64,000 nt of DNA from Acidobacteriaceae bacterium (lineage in GTDB: Bacteria > Acidobacteriota > Terriglobia > Terriglobales > Acidobacteriaceae), in NCBI GenBank assembly GCA_021323655.1, contig JAJPKO010000037.1, forward strand, positions 62,001 to 126,000, given 5' to 3'. Shown here piece by piece: positions 8,281 through 16,725 of the stretch. Position numbers and translations under genes: made by a program. The notes under the pieces were generated by a model that was not told the origin of the DNA, made no database searches, and saw only the letters and a list, made by a program, of their open reading frames with translations. Numbering within the stretch: position 1 is the stretch's first letter; every line of letters starts with the position of its first letter.

Positions 8281-10196
8281 ATGCGCGTGCGATACTTTTG
8301 CCTGTTCCTTCTGCTCGGATTCACCGTGCCCCTCCTTCTTTCCTCGAATGCCCAGGAACTTCCGTGGTCACAGCGCATGGCGAATACAACGACCCAACGC
8401 TGGCCGGATGGAAAATTTGTTGCGAACGACACCCTCTGGAAATGGAATTATGAACTCGGCGTCCTGCTACAGGGGATGGCAGATGTCTGGTATCACACTG
8501 GCGATGCGACTTACTACAAATACATCAAGAGCGCAGTAGACAATTTGGTCAGCAGTGATGGCTCGATTCCAACCTACAGGCCAGAAGACAATGAGCTGGA
8601 TGACCTCGCACTCGGGCGCACACTGCTCCTGCTCTATGGAGTAACCCAGGATGCTAAGTATTACAAAGCTGCAAAGCTGCTTCGCGATCAGCTCAAGGTA
8701 CATCCGCGAACTACTGAAGGCGGCTTCTGGCATAAGCAAAAATATCCCAACCAGATGTGGCTCGATGGCCTGTAAATGGCAGGACCTTTTTATGCCAACT
8801 ACGCAGTCACCTTCTATGAGCCGCAGGATTTTCAGGACATCACAAAGCAATTTGTTTTGATGGCCAGACACGCACACGATTCAAAAACCGGCTTGCTCTA
8901 TCACGGTTGGAATGAAACCAGACAGCAGCACTGGGCAAACCAATCCACAGGAGCATCGCCAACTTTCTGGGCCCGCGGTATGGGTTGGTATATGATGGCG
9001 CTCGTAGACACACTTCCCTACTATCAGTCGGACGGCCGGCGCGCACAACTCCTCGACATTTTGCGAAGGCTGGCTGCCTCCATCACCAGGTATCAGGACA
9101 AAGAGACTGGCCTCTGGTATCAGGTGATGGACAAGCCCCATAAAAAGGACAATTATTTTGAATCCTCTGCATGTTTACATATGCGCTTGCAAAAGGCGTA
9201 CGGTTGGGATACCTGCAACCATCCTACGCACAAAACGCTGAACGGGCATGGGAAGGCATTCTGAAGCAATTTGTACAGACAGACTCGGACGGTAGACTCA
9301 CCCTCACTGGTACGGTCCGCGCCATCGGACTCGGAACAGGCCCTGGCAACGATGGAAGCTACGAGTACTACACATCTCAGGAAGTCGTCCGGAATGACCC
9401 AAAAGGCGTCGGCGCATTTCTGATGGCGGCAACAGAAATCGAGTCTGCTCAGACGACAAAACTCGGACGCGGCAAGACCGTCCTGCTGGATGCCTGGTAC
9501 AACAGCCAAACACGCAAAAACGCCGCAGGACAAACCGTTCTCTACCACTACAAATGGGACGACTTCGCCAACAGCGGCTACTCCATTTTTGGCCACATGC
9601 TGCGCGAATATGGACTCAGGACAGAGACCCTGCCCAAAGCGCCAACTTTATCCGATCTCAACAAAACACAAGTTTACCTGATCGTTTCGCCTGACAACCC
9701 ACAGTGGAACAAGAACCCACACTACATGAATGAGGCAGATGCCAGAGTGGTTGCAGACTGGGTGAAAAGCGGCGGAATGCTTGTCATCATGCAAAATGAC
9801 CCTACCCACTCCGACATTGAACACATGAATATTTTGGCGGACAAGTTCGGGATGCACTTTAACAATGTGCAACTCAACGCTGAAGAGGGTAACCATTTTG
9901 AAATGGCGCGTATTGATGTCCCCGGAAAAGGTCCGGTCTTCCATGCTCCACACGTTCTATTCATGAAAGAGATATGCACCATTTCGCCTAAACCGCCTTC
10001 TACTGCCGTATGGACATATAAGGGAAGCGTTCTGCTTGGAAAGGCCAGATACGGCAAAGGCGTAGTAGTTGGCATGGTAGACCCTTGGCTTTATAACGAA
10101 TACACAGATTGAAGAAAACTTCCACCACCGTATGACAACTTCGCGGGCGGCAAGGAATACATTCGCTGGCTGTTAGAACAGCTTCCAACACATTAA
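8281..10196 (+). pseudogene. Broken GH105/GH88 unsaturated rhamnogalacturonyl hydrolase with C-terminal GATase-like domain
   Basis: An original protein of about 638 residues is split by three lesions. It has a signal peptide (MRVRYFCLFLLLGFTVPLLL), then a six-hairpin GH105 domain (WKWNYELG, ELDDLALGRTLLLLYG, MWLDGL, GMGWYMMALVD, SGTVRAIGLG-like TGTVRAIGLG), then about 200 residues resembling the DUF4350/GATase-like domain fused to such enzymes. TAA at 8773-8775 stands where LDGLYMAGP is expected (TAC to TAA). A one-base-type frameshift lies near 9165 (ESSA, then MFTYALAKGVRLGYL). TGA at 10110-10112 is followed in frame by RKLPPPYDNFAGGKEYIRWL to the true stop at 10194. GH105 enzymes remove unsaturated uronic acid ends left by polysaccharide lyases. 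Confidence 0.88.
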
Positions 10197-10226
10197 TCTT
10201 TAATCTTTCACCGCATAGGGAACCAA

Positions 10227-11051
10227 ATGAAGATGCATCTGCTTGCAGACCACCTAAGGTATCCGCGAATGACGACGGCTGAATTGCGCGAAAGTTTTCT
10301 GCTTGAGAAACTCTACCAACCTGGAACCATCCAGCTTACCTATGTTGACCTTGATCGCGCTGTTGTTGGGTTTGCCGCACCGGAATCGTCTTCGTTGCTG
10401 CTACCCACAGACAACGCCCTCAAGGCCAGCTACTTTATTGAGCGACGCGAACTGGGTGCATTAAACATTGGCGGGGCGGGGAGCATCACAGTAAATGGCC
10501 AGAGGTACGATCTGGCCAATCTCGATTGCCTATACATTGGAAAAGGAAATCGTGAGATCACCTTTGCTTCAGAAGATAACGCGAAGCCAGCCGTCTTCTA
10601 TCTACTGAGTTATCAAGCGCACAGCCCCTTTCCGACAACACTCATAAGAAAAGAGGATGCCGATCCTACCGAATTAGGCAGCACGGAAACCAGCAACAAA
10701 CGCACAATCTATAAATACATTCATCTACGGGGGGCACGCAGTTGCCAACTGGGTGTCACGCACCTGGCGGTAGGCAGTGTGTGGAACACCATGCCTCCAC
10801 ATACGCACATGCGCCGCTCTGAAATCTATATGTACTTCAATCTTGAGCAGAGCGCACGCGTTTTCCACTTAATGGGACCGGCCGATGAAACGCGGCACTT
10901 CGTCATGAAAGACCGCGAAATCATCATCTCACCAGGATGGTCTATTCACGCCGGCGCAGGCACCAGTTCCTACAGTTTCTGCTGGGGCATGGGTGGCGAA
11001 AATCAGGATTATGCAGACATGGATTCCGTTTCTGTCCAAAGCTTGTTATGA
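10227..11051 (+). CDS. kduI: 5-dehydro-4-deoxy-D-glucuronate isomerase
   Basis: The 274-residue product matches KduI, which converts 5-keto-4-deoxyuronate (from unsaturated uronates of pectin or glycosaminoglycans) to 2,5-diketo-3-deoxygluconate in the cytoplasm. The double-stranded beta-helix carries the expected zinc ligands H192, H194, E199 (PPHTHMRRSEIYMYF) and H241 (WSIHAG). Length is normal (about 275-280 residues). It starts 30 bases after the hydrolase relic, so both were probably one operon. The usual partner kduD is not in the window. This gene is intact although the upstream hydrolase is not. Confidence 0.95.
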   Translation: MKMHLLADHLRYPRMTTAELRESFLLEKLYQPGTIQLTYVDLDRAVVGFAAPESSSLLLPTDNALKASYFIERRELGALNIGGAGSITVNGQRYDLANLDCLYIGKGNREITFASEDNAKPAVFYLLSYQAHSPFPTTLIRKEDADPTELGSTETSNKRTIYKYIHLRGARSCQLGVTHLAVGSVWNTMPPHTHMRRSEIYMYFNLEQSARVFHLMGPADETRHFVMKDREIIISPGWSIHAGAGTSSYSFCWGMGGENQDYADMDSVSVQSLL

Positions 11052-11133
11052 AGTTAACTCGAGCGAAGAAGAATGTGGGACCCTCTTCATTGAAACAAGG
11101 ACAGATGCATTCATTACACAACTGGAGATATTT

Positions 11134-11601
11134 ATGAAACGTGATCTGCTTATCATTGCACTTCCTTTACTCGCCAGCGCCGTCTACGCACAGCAGCCAA
11201 ACAAAGCCGATTACTTTTCAACAGAAGACATTCAGCAGCAGCTTTCCGGTTTAGCATCAAAGGCCGAATCAGCAGGTAGCAGCGGCTCTACGCTCGGCGA
11301 TTATGGAAGCCACAAAATTCAGCTTAGCCTCCGCACAAAGAGTGGAGGAGCGGAAATACACTCACACTATGACGATGTCTTCATTGTGAAGCAGGGTCAC
11401 GCTACCCTTACTACCGAAGGCACCATTCCGGACTCAAAGGCCAGCCCTGACGGGGAAACAAAGGGCACCCACATTACAGGCGGTCAGACGCACGAAATCT
11501 CAGCAGGCGATATCGTCAATATTCCTGCGGGTACTCCGCACCAGCTCACAATCCCTGAAAGAATAATATTCAGCACAATCGTGATTAAGATACGGGAGTA
11601 G
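11134..11601 (+). CDS. Secreted cupin-domain protein
   Basis: A 155-residue protein with a signal peptide (MKRDLLIIALPLLASAVYAQ) and one cupin beta-barrel. Metal-ligand-like residues are the His pair in EIHSHYDDVF and the late His in PAGTPHQL. Such small exported cupins bind sugars or metals, or have mild isomerase or oxygenase activity; no reaction can be assigned. The start at 11134 is supported by GGAGA 6 bases upstream and by the leader; the longer frame to 10993 overlaps kduI. It follows kduI by 82 bases on the same strand and may belong to the uronate operon. Confidence 0.82.
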   Translation: MKRDLLIIALPLLASAVYAQQPNKADYFSTEDIQQQLSGLASKAESAGSSGSTLGDYGSHKIQLSLRTKSGGAEIHSHYDDVFIVKQGHATLTTEGTIPDSKASPDGETKGTHITGGQTHEISAGDIVNIPAGTPHQLTIPERIIFSTIVIKIRE

Positions 11602-11700
11602 AGCGAACGGCTGAAATTTCATTGAATTACACCTCCACCACGTGGCTTGATGAATACGAATAAGTTTGTGTACTGTATCCATACTCCACTCCGGCTGCCG

Positions 11701-11964
11701 TCAATATGGCTTTCTGTACTCAATTTCATCTCCACGCAGAAAATACTCGGCGGAACAGTTGTTCGCCCCACAGATGATGGACTCCAGGCTGATGAACTGG
11801 GCCTTCGTGATCAGCCCGAGGGCGCCGCAGCGCGGGCATGCGAGCACTGCCCAGTAGGGATTGCGGGCATCGCCCATGGTCCCCGCGTTTTCCAGAACAA
11901 ATAACGTTCCGGGTTCCATTTGCTCCGGAATCCATTCTTCAAGCAACTGCAGCTCTGCGGACAT
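11701..11964 (-). CDS. Small zinc-ribbon-like protein
   Basis: An 87-residue protein with two cysteine pairs, C43-C46 (CPRCG) and C65-C70 (CGANNC), spaced like a zinc ribbon. I do not recognise a named family. It overlaps the MerR-type gene by 26 bases and has its own strong ribosome site (AGGAGGCGAG just before the ATG), so the two are co-transcribed and probably translationally coupled. It may be a partner or regulated product of that regulator, but this is only inferred from the arrangement. Confidence 0.75.
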   Translation of the reverse strand: MSAELQLLEEWIPEQMEPGTLFVLENAGTMGDARNPYWAVLACPRCGALGLITKAQFISLESIICGANNCSAEYFLRGDEIEYRKPY

Positions 11965-12508
11965 TCTCGCCTCCTTTTCTGGCTGGCTTGCTGGTTTGTT
12001 TCTGGGGACTGCCTGATGGTGCGCTCTTGGGTCGTTCCGTTGCCTTCCTTTTGCTTCCGGCTGCGATTACGCGACTTCTTTTGGCATGCGCCAGAAGCTC
12101 CTTCAAATCAACATTGATACGCCGCATTGCGTCCGTTAAAGATATCAACAGCATCGGCTGATTTGTGTTGCGCATCAGGTCAATGATCTGCCGGGAATCC
12201 GACTCAAGATAAATATGGCGATCATCCAGCAGCAGATGATGCTCTTCTCGGCCTTGCACAATGTCGGCAAGACGCGCATGCACCTCTCGCCGCAGAAAAC
12301 GCAAAACGCGACGCACCTGTTGAAGCGAAATGCGCCTGCGGCGAAGCTCTTCTATAACTGTGATCTCAACCAGATCTTCCGGTGAATAGATGCGATTGCG
12401 GCCTTCGCGCCGGGGCACCACGACGCCTTTTTCGTCCCACCATTGCAACTGGCGTGCGGTAACGCCTGTAAGCTCGAGGACGTCGCTGGTAGTAAAGCGG
12501 TCGAGCAT
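11939..12508 (-). CDS. MerR-family transcriptional regulator
   Basis: This 189-residue protein has an N-terminal MerR winged helix (about residues 3-72: TSDVLELTGVTARQLQWWDE, then RNRIYSPEDL), followed by a helical linker and a Lys/Arg/Ala-rich tail of about 40 residues. The effector domain has no cysteine cluster, so metal sensing is unlikely; it resembles the short MerR regulators often seen in Acidobacteriota and Deltaproteobacteria. A perfect 9-bp dyad just upstream suggests autoregulation. It is the first gene of a two-gene unit with the overlapping zinc-ribbon gene. Confidence 0.88.
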   Translation of the reverse strand: MLDRFTTSDVLELTGVTARQLQWWDEKGVVVPRREGRNRIYSPEDLVEITVIEELRRRRISLQQVRRVLRFLRREVHARLADIVQGREEHHLLLDDRHIYLESDSRQIIDLMRNTNQPMLLISLTDAMRRINVDLKELLAHAKRSRVIAAGSKRKATERPKSAPSGSPQKQTSKPARKGGENVRRAAVA

Positions 12509-12526
12509 AGGTGCAATGCCCCTTCA

Positions 12527-12550
12527 AAACATTTCCTGCCAGAAATGTTT
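12527..12550. promoter_or_regulatory. Perfect dyad upstream of the MerR-type gene
   Basis: AAACATTTC (12527-12535) and GAAATGTTT (12542-12550) are perfect inverted repeats with a 6-base spacer, 19 bases before the MerR start codon. It lies at the predicted transcription start of the promoter at 12557-12585, a position suited to autorepression. Confidence 0.5.
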
Positions 12551-12556
12551 GATGTG

Positions 12557-12585
12557 ATTGTTCTCCTATCCGTCTGTGGTGTCAA
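12557..12585 (-). promoter_or_regulatory. Probable promoter of the MerR-type gene
   Basis: On the minus strand a perfect TTGACA (12585-12580) is followed after exactly 17 bases by AACAAT (12562-12557), which matches TATAAT at 4 of 6 positions. The MerR coding start is about 50 bases downstream. Confidence 0.5.
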
Positions 12586-12642
12586 CCGGGAAATTGCGAG
12601 AGGGTGTTTGCAAAGTATCGAGGGGGAGAAACTGGCCGCCTG

Positions 12643-14331
12643 TTAGGCGTCAGAGTTCAGCGGGTCTGGATGGAACATGGTGATAATGGACTGCTCCACA
12701 CCGTCTGCCTTCATGAACCGCCCACCTCCGGCCCGTTTGGCGCGGTACATGGCTAGGTCGGCGGCCCTCCACAGCTGGTGAGCATCCGTCCCGTGATCTG
12801 GGAAAATGGCGATGCCAAGGCTTGCCGATAGGTCCAGTGTGGCATTGGAAACCGTGAACTGTTTTTTGAAAGCCGAAAGCAGATCAGCGGCCACTTTCTC
12901 CGCATCTTCGTCTGAGTGCAGGTCTCCCAGGACGACAGTGAACTCCTCGCCACCAGTCCGGGCCACGGTGTCCGATTCGCGCAGGCGTTTCTTCAGACGA
13001 CCCGCAATCTCCTGCAGGCAGATGTCTCCGACGGCGTGACCATACGTATCATTGATGTGCTTGAAGCGGTCGAAATCAATGCAGATGATCGCCGCCTTCT
13101 GATTGTGGCGGGACGAGCTTTCCAGTGTGTGCCGCAGGCGCTGCTCCAGATGAGAGCGGTTCGGCAGATTGGTCAGCGGATCGTGATTGGCCCTGTGCTC
13201 CAGCTGCTCATAGAGACGCTGTCTGTCGGTCACGTCAATGACCATGCAGAAGCGTGCCATGCGCCCTTCAAACTCAATAACGTGAGAAGATATCTCGGCA
13301 TAAAACCAGCTGCTGTCTTTCCGGTAGTGTCTCCACAGTCCGGTCGCACGTAGAGGCTCTCCGGCTTTGGAAATGAGCTTCTGCGATTCGATGCGGTCCA
13401 GCACTTCCACCTGATTGAGCAGGTGCAGTGCCAGGAACTCTTCCCGCGTGTATCCGTACTGCGCGAGGGCCGCATCATTTACTCGCAGCGCGTGGGAAGT
13501 TTCCGGATCGTAAATGAACATCGGGTGGGGATTGCTGTCAAACAACAACTGGTACTGCTCGCGCTGCGCCTCGGCATCCACAATCTGCTCTTCCATCAGC
13601 GTGAGCATCATGCCGAATTCCACAAAGTATTTCGGCACATTCCACAAGTTTGGAGAGACGGCCAGATGTGGGAAAAAGTGCCCCACGCACACGCTCACCG
13701 GAAAGACCATCGCCCAGGCAACCAGACCAGCCGAGGCAGTCACAACTCCAACTGAAGCCCTGCGAAAGTCCTCCCAGTAAAGGACCGCATTGATGAGAAA
13801 TAACTGGGTCAGGATCGCGTTCAGCCCCAACCCGGCCTGTTTATGCGCGATAAGTACAAGCATCCAGCTGCCGCAGCCAACGGCAATCAGGTTGTTCGCC
13901 CACACAATCCTGTTTTTTCTTTTGGCAAAGCGCGAGCCGACCCATATGACAGCGCATTCCCCTAAATTCGCAAGCAGGACCAGCGGGGCCACACGGTTGT
14001 AATCAAAAGCAACCAGAAAGACGTACACTACCGTCGGCAAGCTCGAAATGATCGCAAGCCAAACCAGCCGCCGTCTCGACAGAAATGAAATGGTCGAAGC
14101 AAGAATGAAGCAGATGCCGCAAAAGACAAGCCCAAGAACGCTGACAGCGGCCTGCATGCTTTGCCAGAAGCTGGTAACAGGCCGCAGCTCGAGCGATGCA
14201 AAATGAAGCAGAACAAACAACCAGCCCACAATCCAGAACAGCAGGCGCGGAGAAGTACGTTTCCGGTGGATCATGCCGAAGAGCAGCACCAACAGGCCCA
14301 GAATCAGAATGTCTTGCCAGGTGTTTTGCAT
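12643..14331 (-). CDS. Membrane-bound PAS-GGDEF diguanylate cyclase
   Basis: A 562-residue protein with about seven membrane segments (residues 5-245), a PAS domain (about 257-372) and a GGDEF domain (about 380-550). The active-site motif is GGEEF (460-464), and an inhibitory RxxD site (RESD, 451-454) is placed five residues before it, so an active, product-inhibited cyclase making c-di-GMP from two GTP is expected. The N-terminal membrane part may sense a membrane or external signal, and the PAS a small ligand. No EAL or HD-GYP phosphodiesterase is in the window. The gene is monocistronic beside tRNA-Val. Confidence 0.93.
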   Translation of the reverse strand: MQNTWQDILILGLLVLLFGMIHRKRTSPRLLFWIVGWLFVLLHFASLELRPVTSFWQSMQAAVSVLGLVFCGICFILASTISFLSRRRLVWLAIISSLPTVVYVFLVAFDYNRVAPLVLLANLGECAVIWVGSRFAKRKNRIVWANNLIAVGCGSWMLVLIAHKQAGLGLNAILTQLFLINAVLYWEDFRRASVGVVTASAGLVAWAMVFPVSVCVGHFFPHLAVSPNLWNVPKYFVEFGMMLTLMEEQIVDAEAQREQYQLLFDSNPHPMFIYDPETSHALRVNDAALAQYGYTREEFLALHLLNQVEVLDRIESQKLISKAGEPLRATGLWRHYRKDSSWFYAEISSHVIEFEGRMARFCMVIDVTDRQRLYEQLEHRANHDPLTNLPNRSHLEQRLRHTLESSSRHNQKAAIICIDFDRFKHINDTYGHAVGDICLQEIAGRLKKRLRESDTVARTGGEEFTVVLGDLHSDEDAEKVAADLLSAFKKQFTVSNATLDLSASLGIAIFPDHGTDAHQLWRAADLAMYRAKRAGGGRFMKADGVEQSIITMFHPDPLNSDA

Positions 14332-14421
14332 TGTGCGCTCTCTATGTCATTCATCGGCGAACAGTTGAACAGCGTGCGAAGAAAGTCGCAAAAAAGCACA
14401 ACAGGTAAACAGGGAAAGACG

Positions 14422-14436
14422 GCGCTTAAAAAGCGC
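14422..14436 (-). terminator. Short hairpin downstream of tRNA-Val
   Basis: GCGCTT (14422-14427) and AAGCGC (14431-14436) form a 6-bp stem with an AAA loop, 44 bases past the 3' end of the tRNA. It is a weak candidate for the tRNA terminator. Confidence 0.3.
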
Positions 14437-14479
14437 ACAAACTATCAATTGTTATTGCTTGTTATTCATTTGACTTAGA

Positions 14480-14556
14480 TGGTGGGCAGTGCAGGGCTCG
14501 AACCTGCGACCTCCTGCTTGTAAGGCAGGCGCTCTAACCAACTGAGCTAACCGCCC
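14480..14556 (-). tRNA. tRNA-Val (anticodon UAC)
   Basis: On the minus strand a 77-base cloverleaf including an encoded CCA: acceptor GGGCGGT pairs with ACTGCCC (one G-U-type pair), the D arm contains AGCTCAGTTGGTTAGAGC, the anticodon stem CCTGC/GCAGG holds loop CTTACAA (anticodon TAC), and the T arm contains GGTTCGAGCC. It reads valine GUA and, by wobble, other GUN codons. Confidence 0.96.
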
Positions 14557-14657
14557 TGAGGGAAAACCCTCCCTTTCCTGAGGGTGGGACATCAAGGCTT
14601 CCTTATTTTATCAAAACTGTATGAAGGCCGTTCCAATGCGCTGATAAACTTGGAGTT

Positions 14658-15497
14658 GTGCGTCGTCTGATTGTCAATGCAGATGATTTTGGACTTACTT
14701 CCGGCATAAACCGGGCTGTGATTGAACTGCATGCTGCCGGAGCGCTTTCTTCTGCGACGCTGATGGCGACAGCTCCTGCCAGCTCCTTTTCCCAGGCCGC
14801 AGAAGAAGCCAGACGCCATGCCTCGCTCGGTGTGGGCTGCCACGTGGTTCTGTTAGACGGTGCCCCGGTATTGCCCCCCTCTGAAGTCCCTTCCCTGGTG
14901 AGCGGAGATGCCTTCCGGCCCAAACTCAGCACCTTTGTGACAGACTTGTTGCGCGGCCGCATTGCCGAAGCGGAAATCGAGAAAGAGGCCACAGCACAAA
15001 TACGCAAGCTGCAACAGGCCGATATTCCGGTGACGCATGTAGACACCCATAAGCACGCGCATATGTTTCCGCGCGTCTTGCGCCCCTTGCTGCGGGCCGC
15101 GCTCCAGTGCGACATCCATGCCATCCGCAACCCGTTTGAGCCCAACTGGGCGCTCAACGCAACCGCCAACGCCGGCCATGTCCGCAAGATGCAGGTGCGG
15201 CTGCTGCGGTCGCAGAGTTCCGCCTTTGCGCGGGAGGTAAACCGTGCCGGCCTTAGAACCACCGATGGCGCAATCGGCGTACTAGCCACAGGAACACTGG
15301 ACCAGACAACCATCGGCAGTCTTCTGGCTGCCATGCCCGATGGAACGTGGGAACTGGTCTGCCATCCCGGATACAATGACGCAGACCTGCAGCGCCAGCG
15401 AACACGGCTGCATGCGTCTCGCGATATAGAACGGACTGCCCTGCTGGATACAGTCTCGCAATCCGGAATCGATCTGATTCATTTCGGACAGATTTGA
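14658..15497 (+). CDS. ChbG/YdjC-family carbohydrate deacetylase
   Basis: A 279-residue protein beginning with RRLIVNADDFG, the metal-binding signature of the ChbG/HpnK/YdjC family, with THVDTHKHAHMFP (about residues 130-142) supplying further metal and catalytic His residues. Members remove N-acetyl groups from chito-oligosaccharides or, as HpnK, act in hopanoid side-chain synthesis. The GTG at 14658 with GGAG just upstream is used; spacing is short. It precedes bshA by 55 bases on the same strand. It is not the PIG-L-type BshB deacetylase, but the pairing raises the question whether it takes part in bacillithiol chemistry. Confidence 0.85.
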   Translation: MRRLIVNADDFGLTSGINRAVIELHAAGALSSATLMATAPASSFSQAAEEARRHASLGVGCHVVLLDGAPVLPPSEVPSLVSGDAFRPKLSTFVTDLLRGRIAEAEIEKEATAQIRKLQQADIPVTHVDTHKHAHMFPRVLRPLLRAALQCDIHAIRNPFEPNWALNATANAGHVRKMQVRLLRSQSSAFAREVNRAGLRTTDGAIGVLATGTLDQTTIGSLLAAMPDGTWELVCHPGYNDADLQRQRTRLHASRDIERTALLDTVSQSGIDLIHFGQI

Positions 15498-15552
15498 ATC
15501 CTGAAACAGAGTTGCACGTCAAACACTTAATTTACAGGACCCAGGAACACCC

Positions 15553-16725
15553 ATGAAAATTGGAATCACCTGCTATCCCACCTACGGCGGCAGTGGCGTT
15601 GTCGCTACAGAACTAGGAATTGAGCTTGCCCGCGCAGGACATCAGGTGCATTTCATCACGTATTCGCAGCCCTTCCGCCTGTCCGGGCGCGAGGAAGGCA
15701 TCTGCTATCACGAGGTCCCCGTCTCAAATTACCCGCTCTTCGAGTATCCGCCCTATGATCTTGCCCTTGCCTCCCGCATGGCAGAGGTGGCCGAATATTA
15801 CGGCCTGGACCTGCTGCACGTGCATTACGCCATCCCGCATTCCGTCAGCGCTCTGCTGGCGCGGCAGATGCTCGCCGTACGTGGCCGTCACCTGCCCTTT
15901 GTGACCACCCTTCACGGGACGGACATTACCCTGGTCGGATTGGACCGCTCATACCTGCCCATTACGCAGTTTTCCATCGAACAGAGCGACGGCATCACTT
16001 CCATTTCGCAGTATCTGAAAGACCGCACCATTCGTGAGTTCAAAATCACGAGCGACATCGAAGTCATCCCCAACTTTGTGAACTGTGATGTCTATGTCCC
16101 ACTGCCCGAAGAAGTCAGGCAGGCAGAAAGGGCGCGCTTCGCCCCATCGGATGAAAAAATCCTGATCCATCTCTCGAACTTCCGTCCCGTCAAGCGCGTC
16201 ACCGATGCAATTGAGGTCTTCTCCCGCATCAACGAGCGTGTGCCGGCGCACCTGCTGCTCGTAGGCGACGGCCCGGACCGCTCCGCCGCCGAGTGGCTCG
16301 CCTTGCGCAAAGGGATCCAGGAGCGCGTGCACTTCCTCGGAAAACAGGAGAGCGTCAATGAGCTTCTTCCCGTTGCCGATCTCATGCTGATGCCCAGCGA
16401 ACTGGAATCTTTCGGTCTGGCGGCTCTCGAAGCCATGGCGTGCCGTGTTCCTTCCATCGCCACGCGCGTCGGCGGAGTACCTGAATTGATCGAAGAGGGA
16501 GTCAACGGAAGGCTCTTCCCTGTTGGGGACGTGGACGGCATGGCCCACGCTGCGATCGATCTGCTATCGAGTCCGGAAAAGCTGGAGGCGATGTCGGTAG
16601 CGGCACGTCAGACTGCACAAAAGCGGTTCTGCTCCACCAAGATCATCCCTCTGTACGAAAGTTTCTATGCCCGCGTGCTGGAACGCGCGGGGGCTGCCGC
16701 CGGGTCCGTCTCATCTTCTTCGTAG
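15553..16725 (+). CDS. bshA: N-acetyl-alpha-D-glucosaminyl L-malate synthase BshA
   Basis: This 390-residue GT4-family glycosyltransferase starts MKIGITCYPTYGGSGVVATELG, highly characteristic of BshA, and carries the donor-binding SELESFGLAALEAMA near residue 285. BshA joins GlcNAc from UDP-GlcNAc to L-malate, the first step of bacillithiol synthesis, in the cytoplasm. The gene implies the cell uses bacillithiol; bshB and bshC are not in the window. Its last 61 bases overlap the 3' end of the convergent kinase gene, and its C-terminal tail (AGAAAGSVSSSS) is low-complexity and beyond the usual family end. Confidence 0.93.
   Translation: MKIGITCYPTYGGSGVVATELGIELARAGHQVHFITYSQPFRLSGREEGICYHEVPVSNYPLFEYPPYDLALASRMAEVAEYYGLDLLHVHYAIPHSVSALLARQMLAVRGRHLPFVTTLHGTDITLVGLDRSYLPITQFSIEQSDGITSISQYLKDRTIREFKITSDIEVIPNFVNCDVYVPLPEEVRQAERARFAPSDEKILIHLSNFRPVKRVTDAIEVFSRINERVPAHLLLVGDGPDRSAAEWLALRKGIQERVHFLGKQESVNELLPVADLMLMPSELESFGLAALEAMACRVPSIATRVGGVPELIEEGVNGRLFPVGDVDGMAHAAIDLLSSPEKLEAMSVAARQTAQKRFCSTKIIPLYESFYARVLERAGAAAGSVSSSS

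Noticed and set aside
8773-10112. Selenocysteine or stop-codon readthrough in the GH105 gene
   Set aside because: One stop is TAA and one TGA, and there is also a frameshift; no selenocysteine insertion structure was seen. Gene decay explains all three lesions.
14558-14571. GAGGG-AAAA-CCCTC hairpin next to tRNA-Val
   Set aside because: It lies upstream of the tRNA in its own direction, so it is not its terminator, and the stem is only 5 bp.
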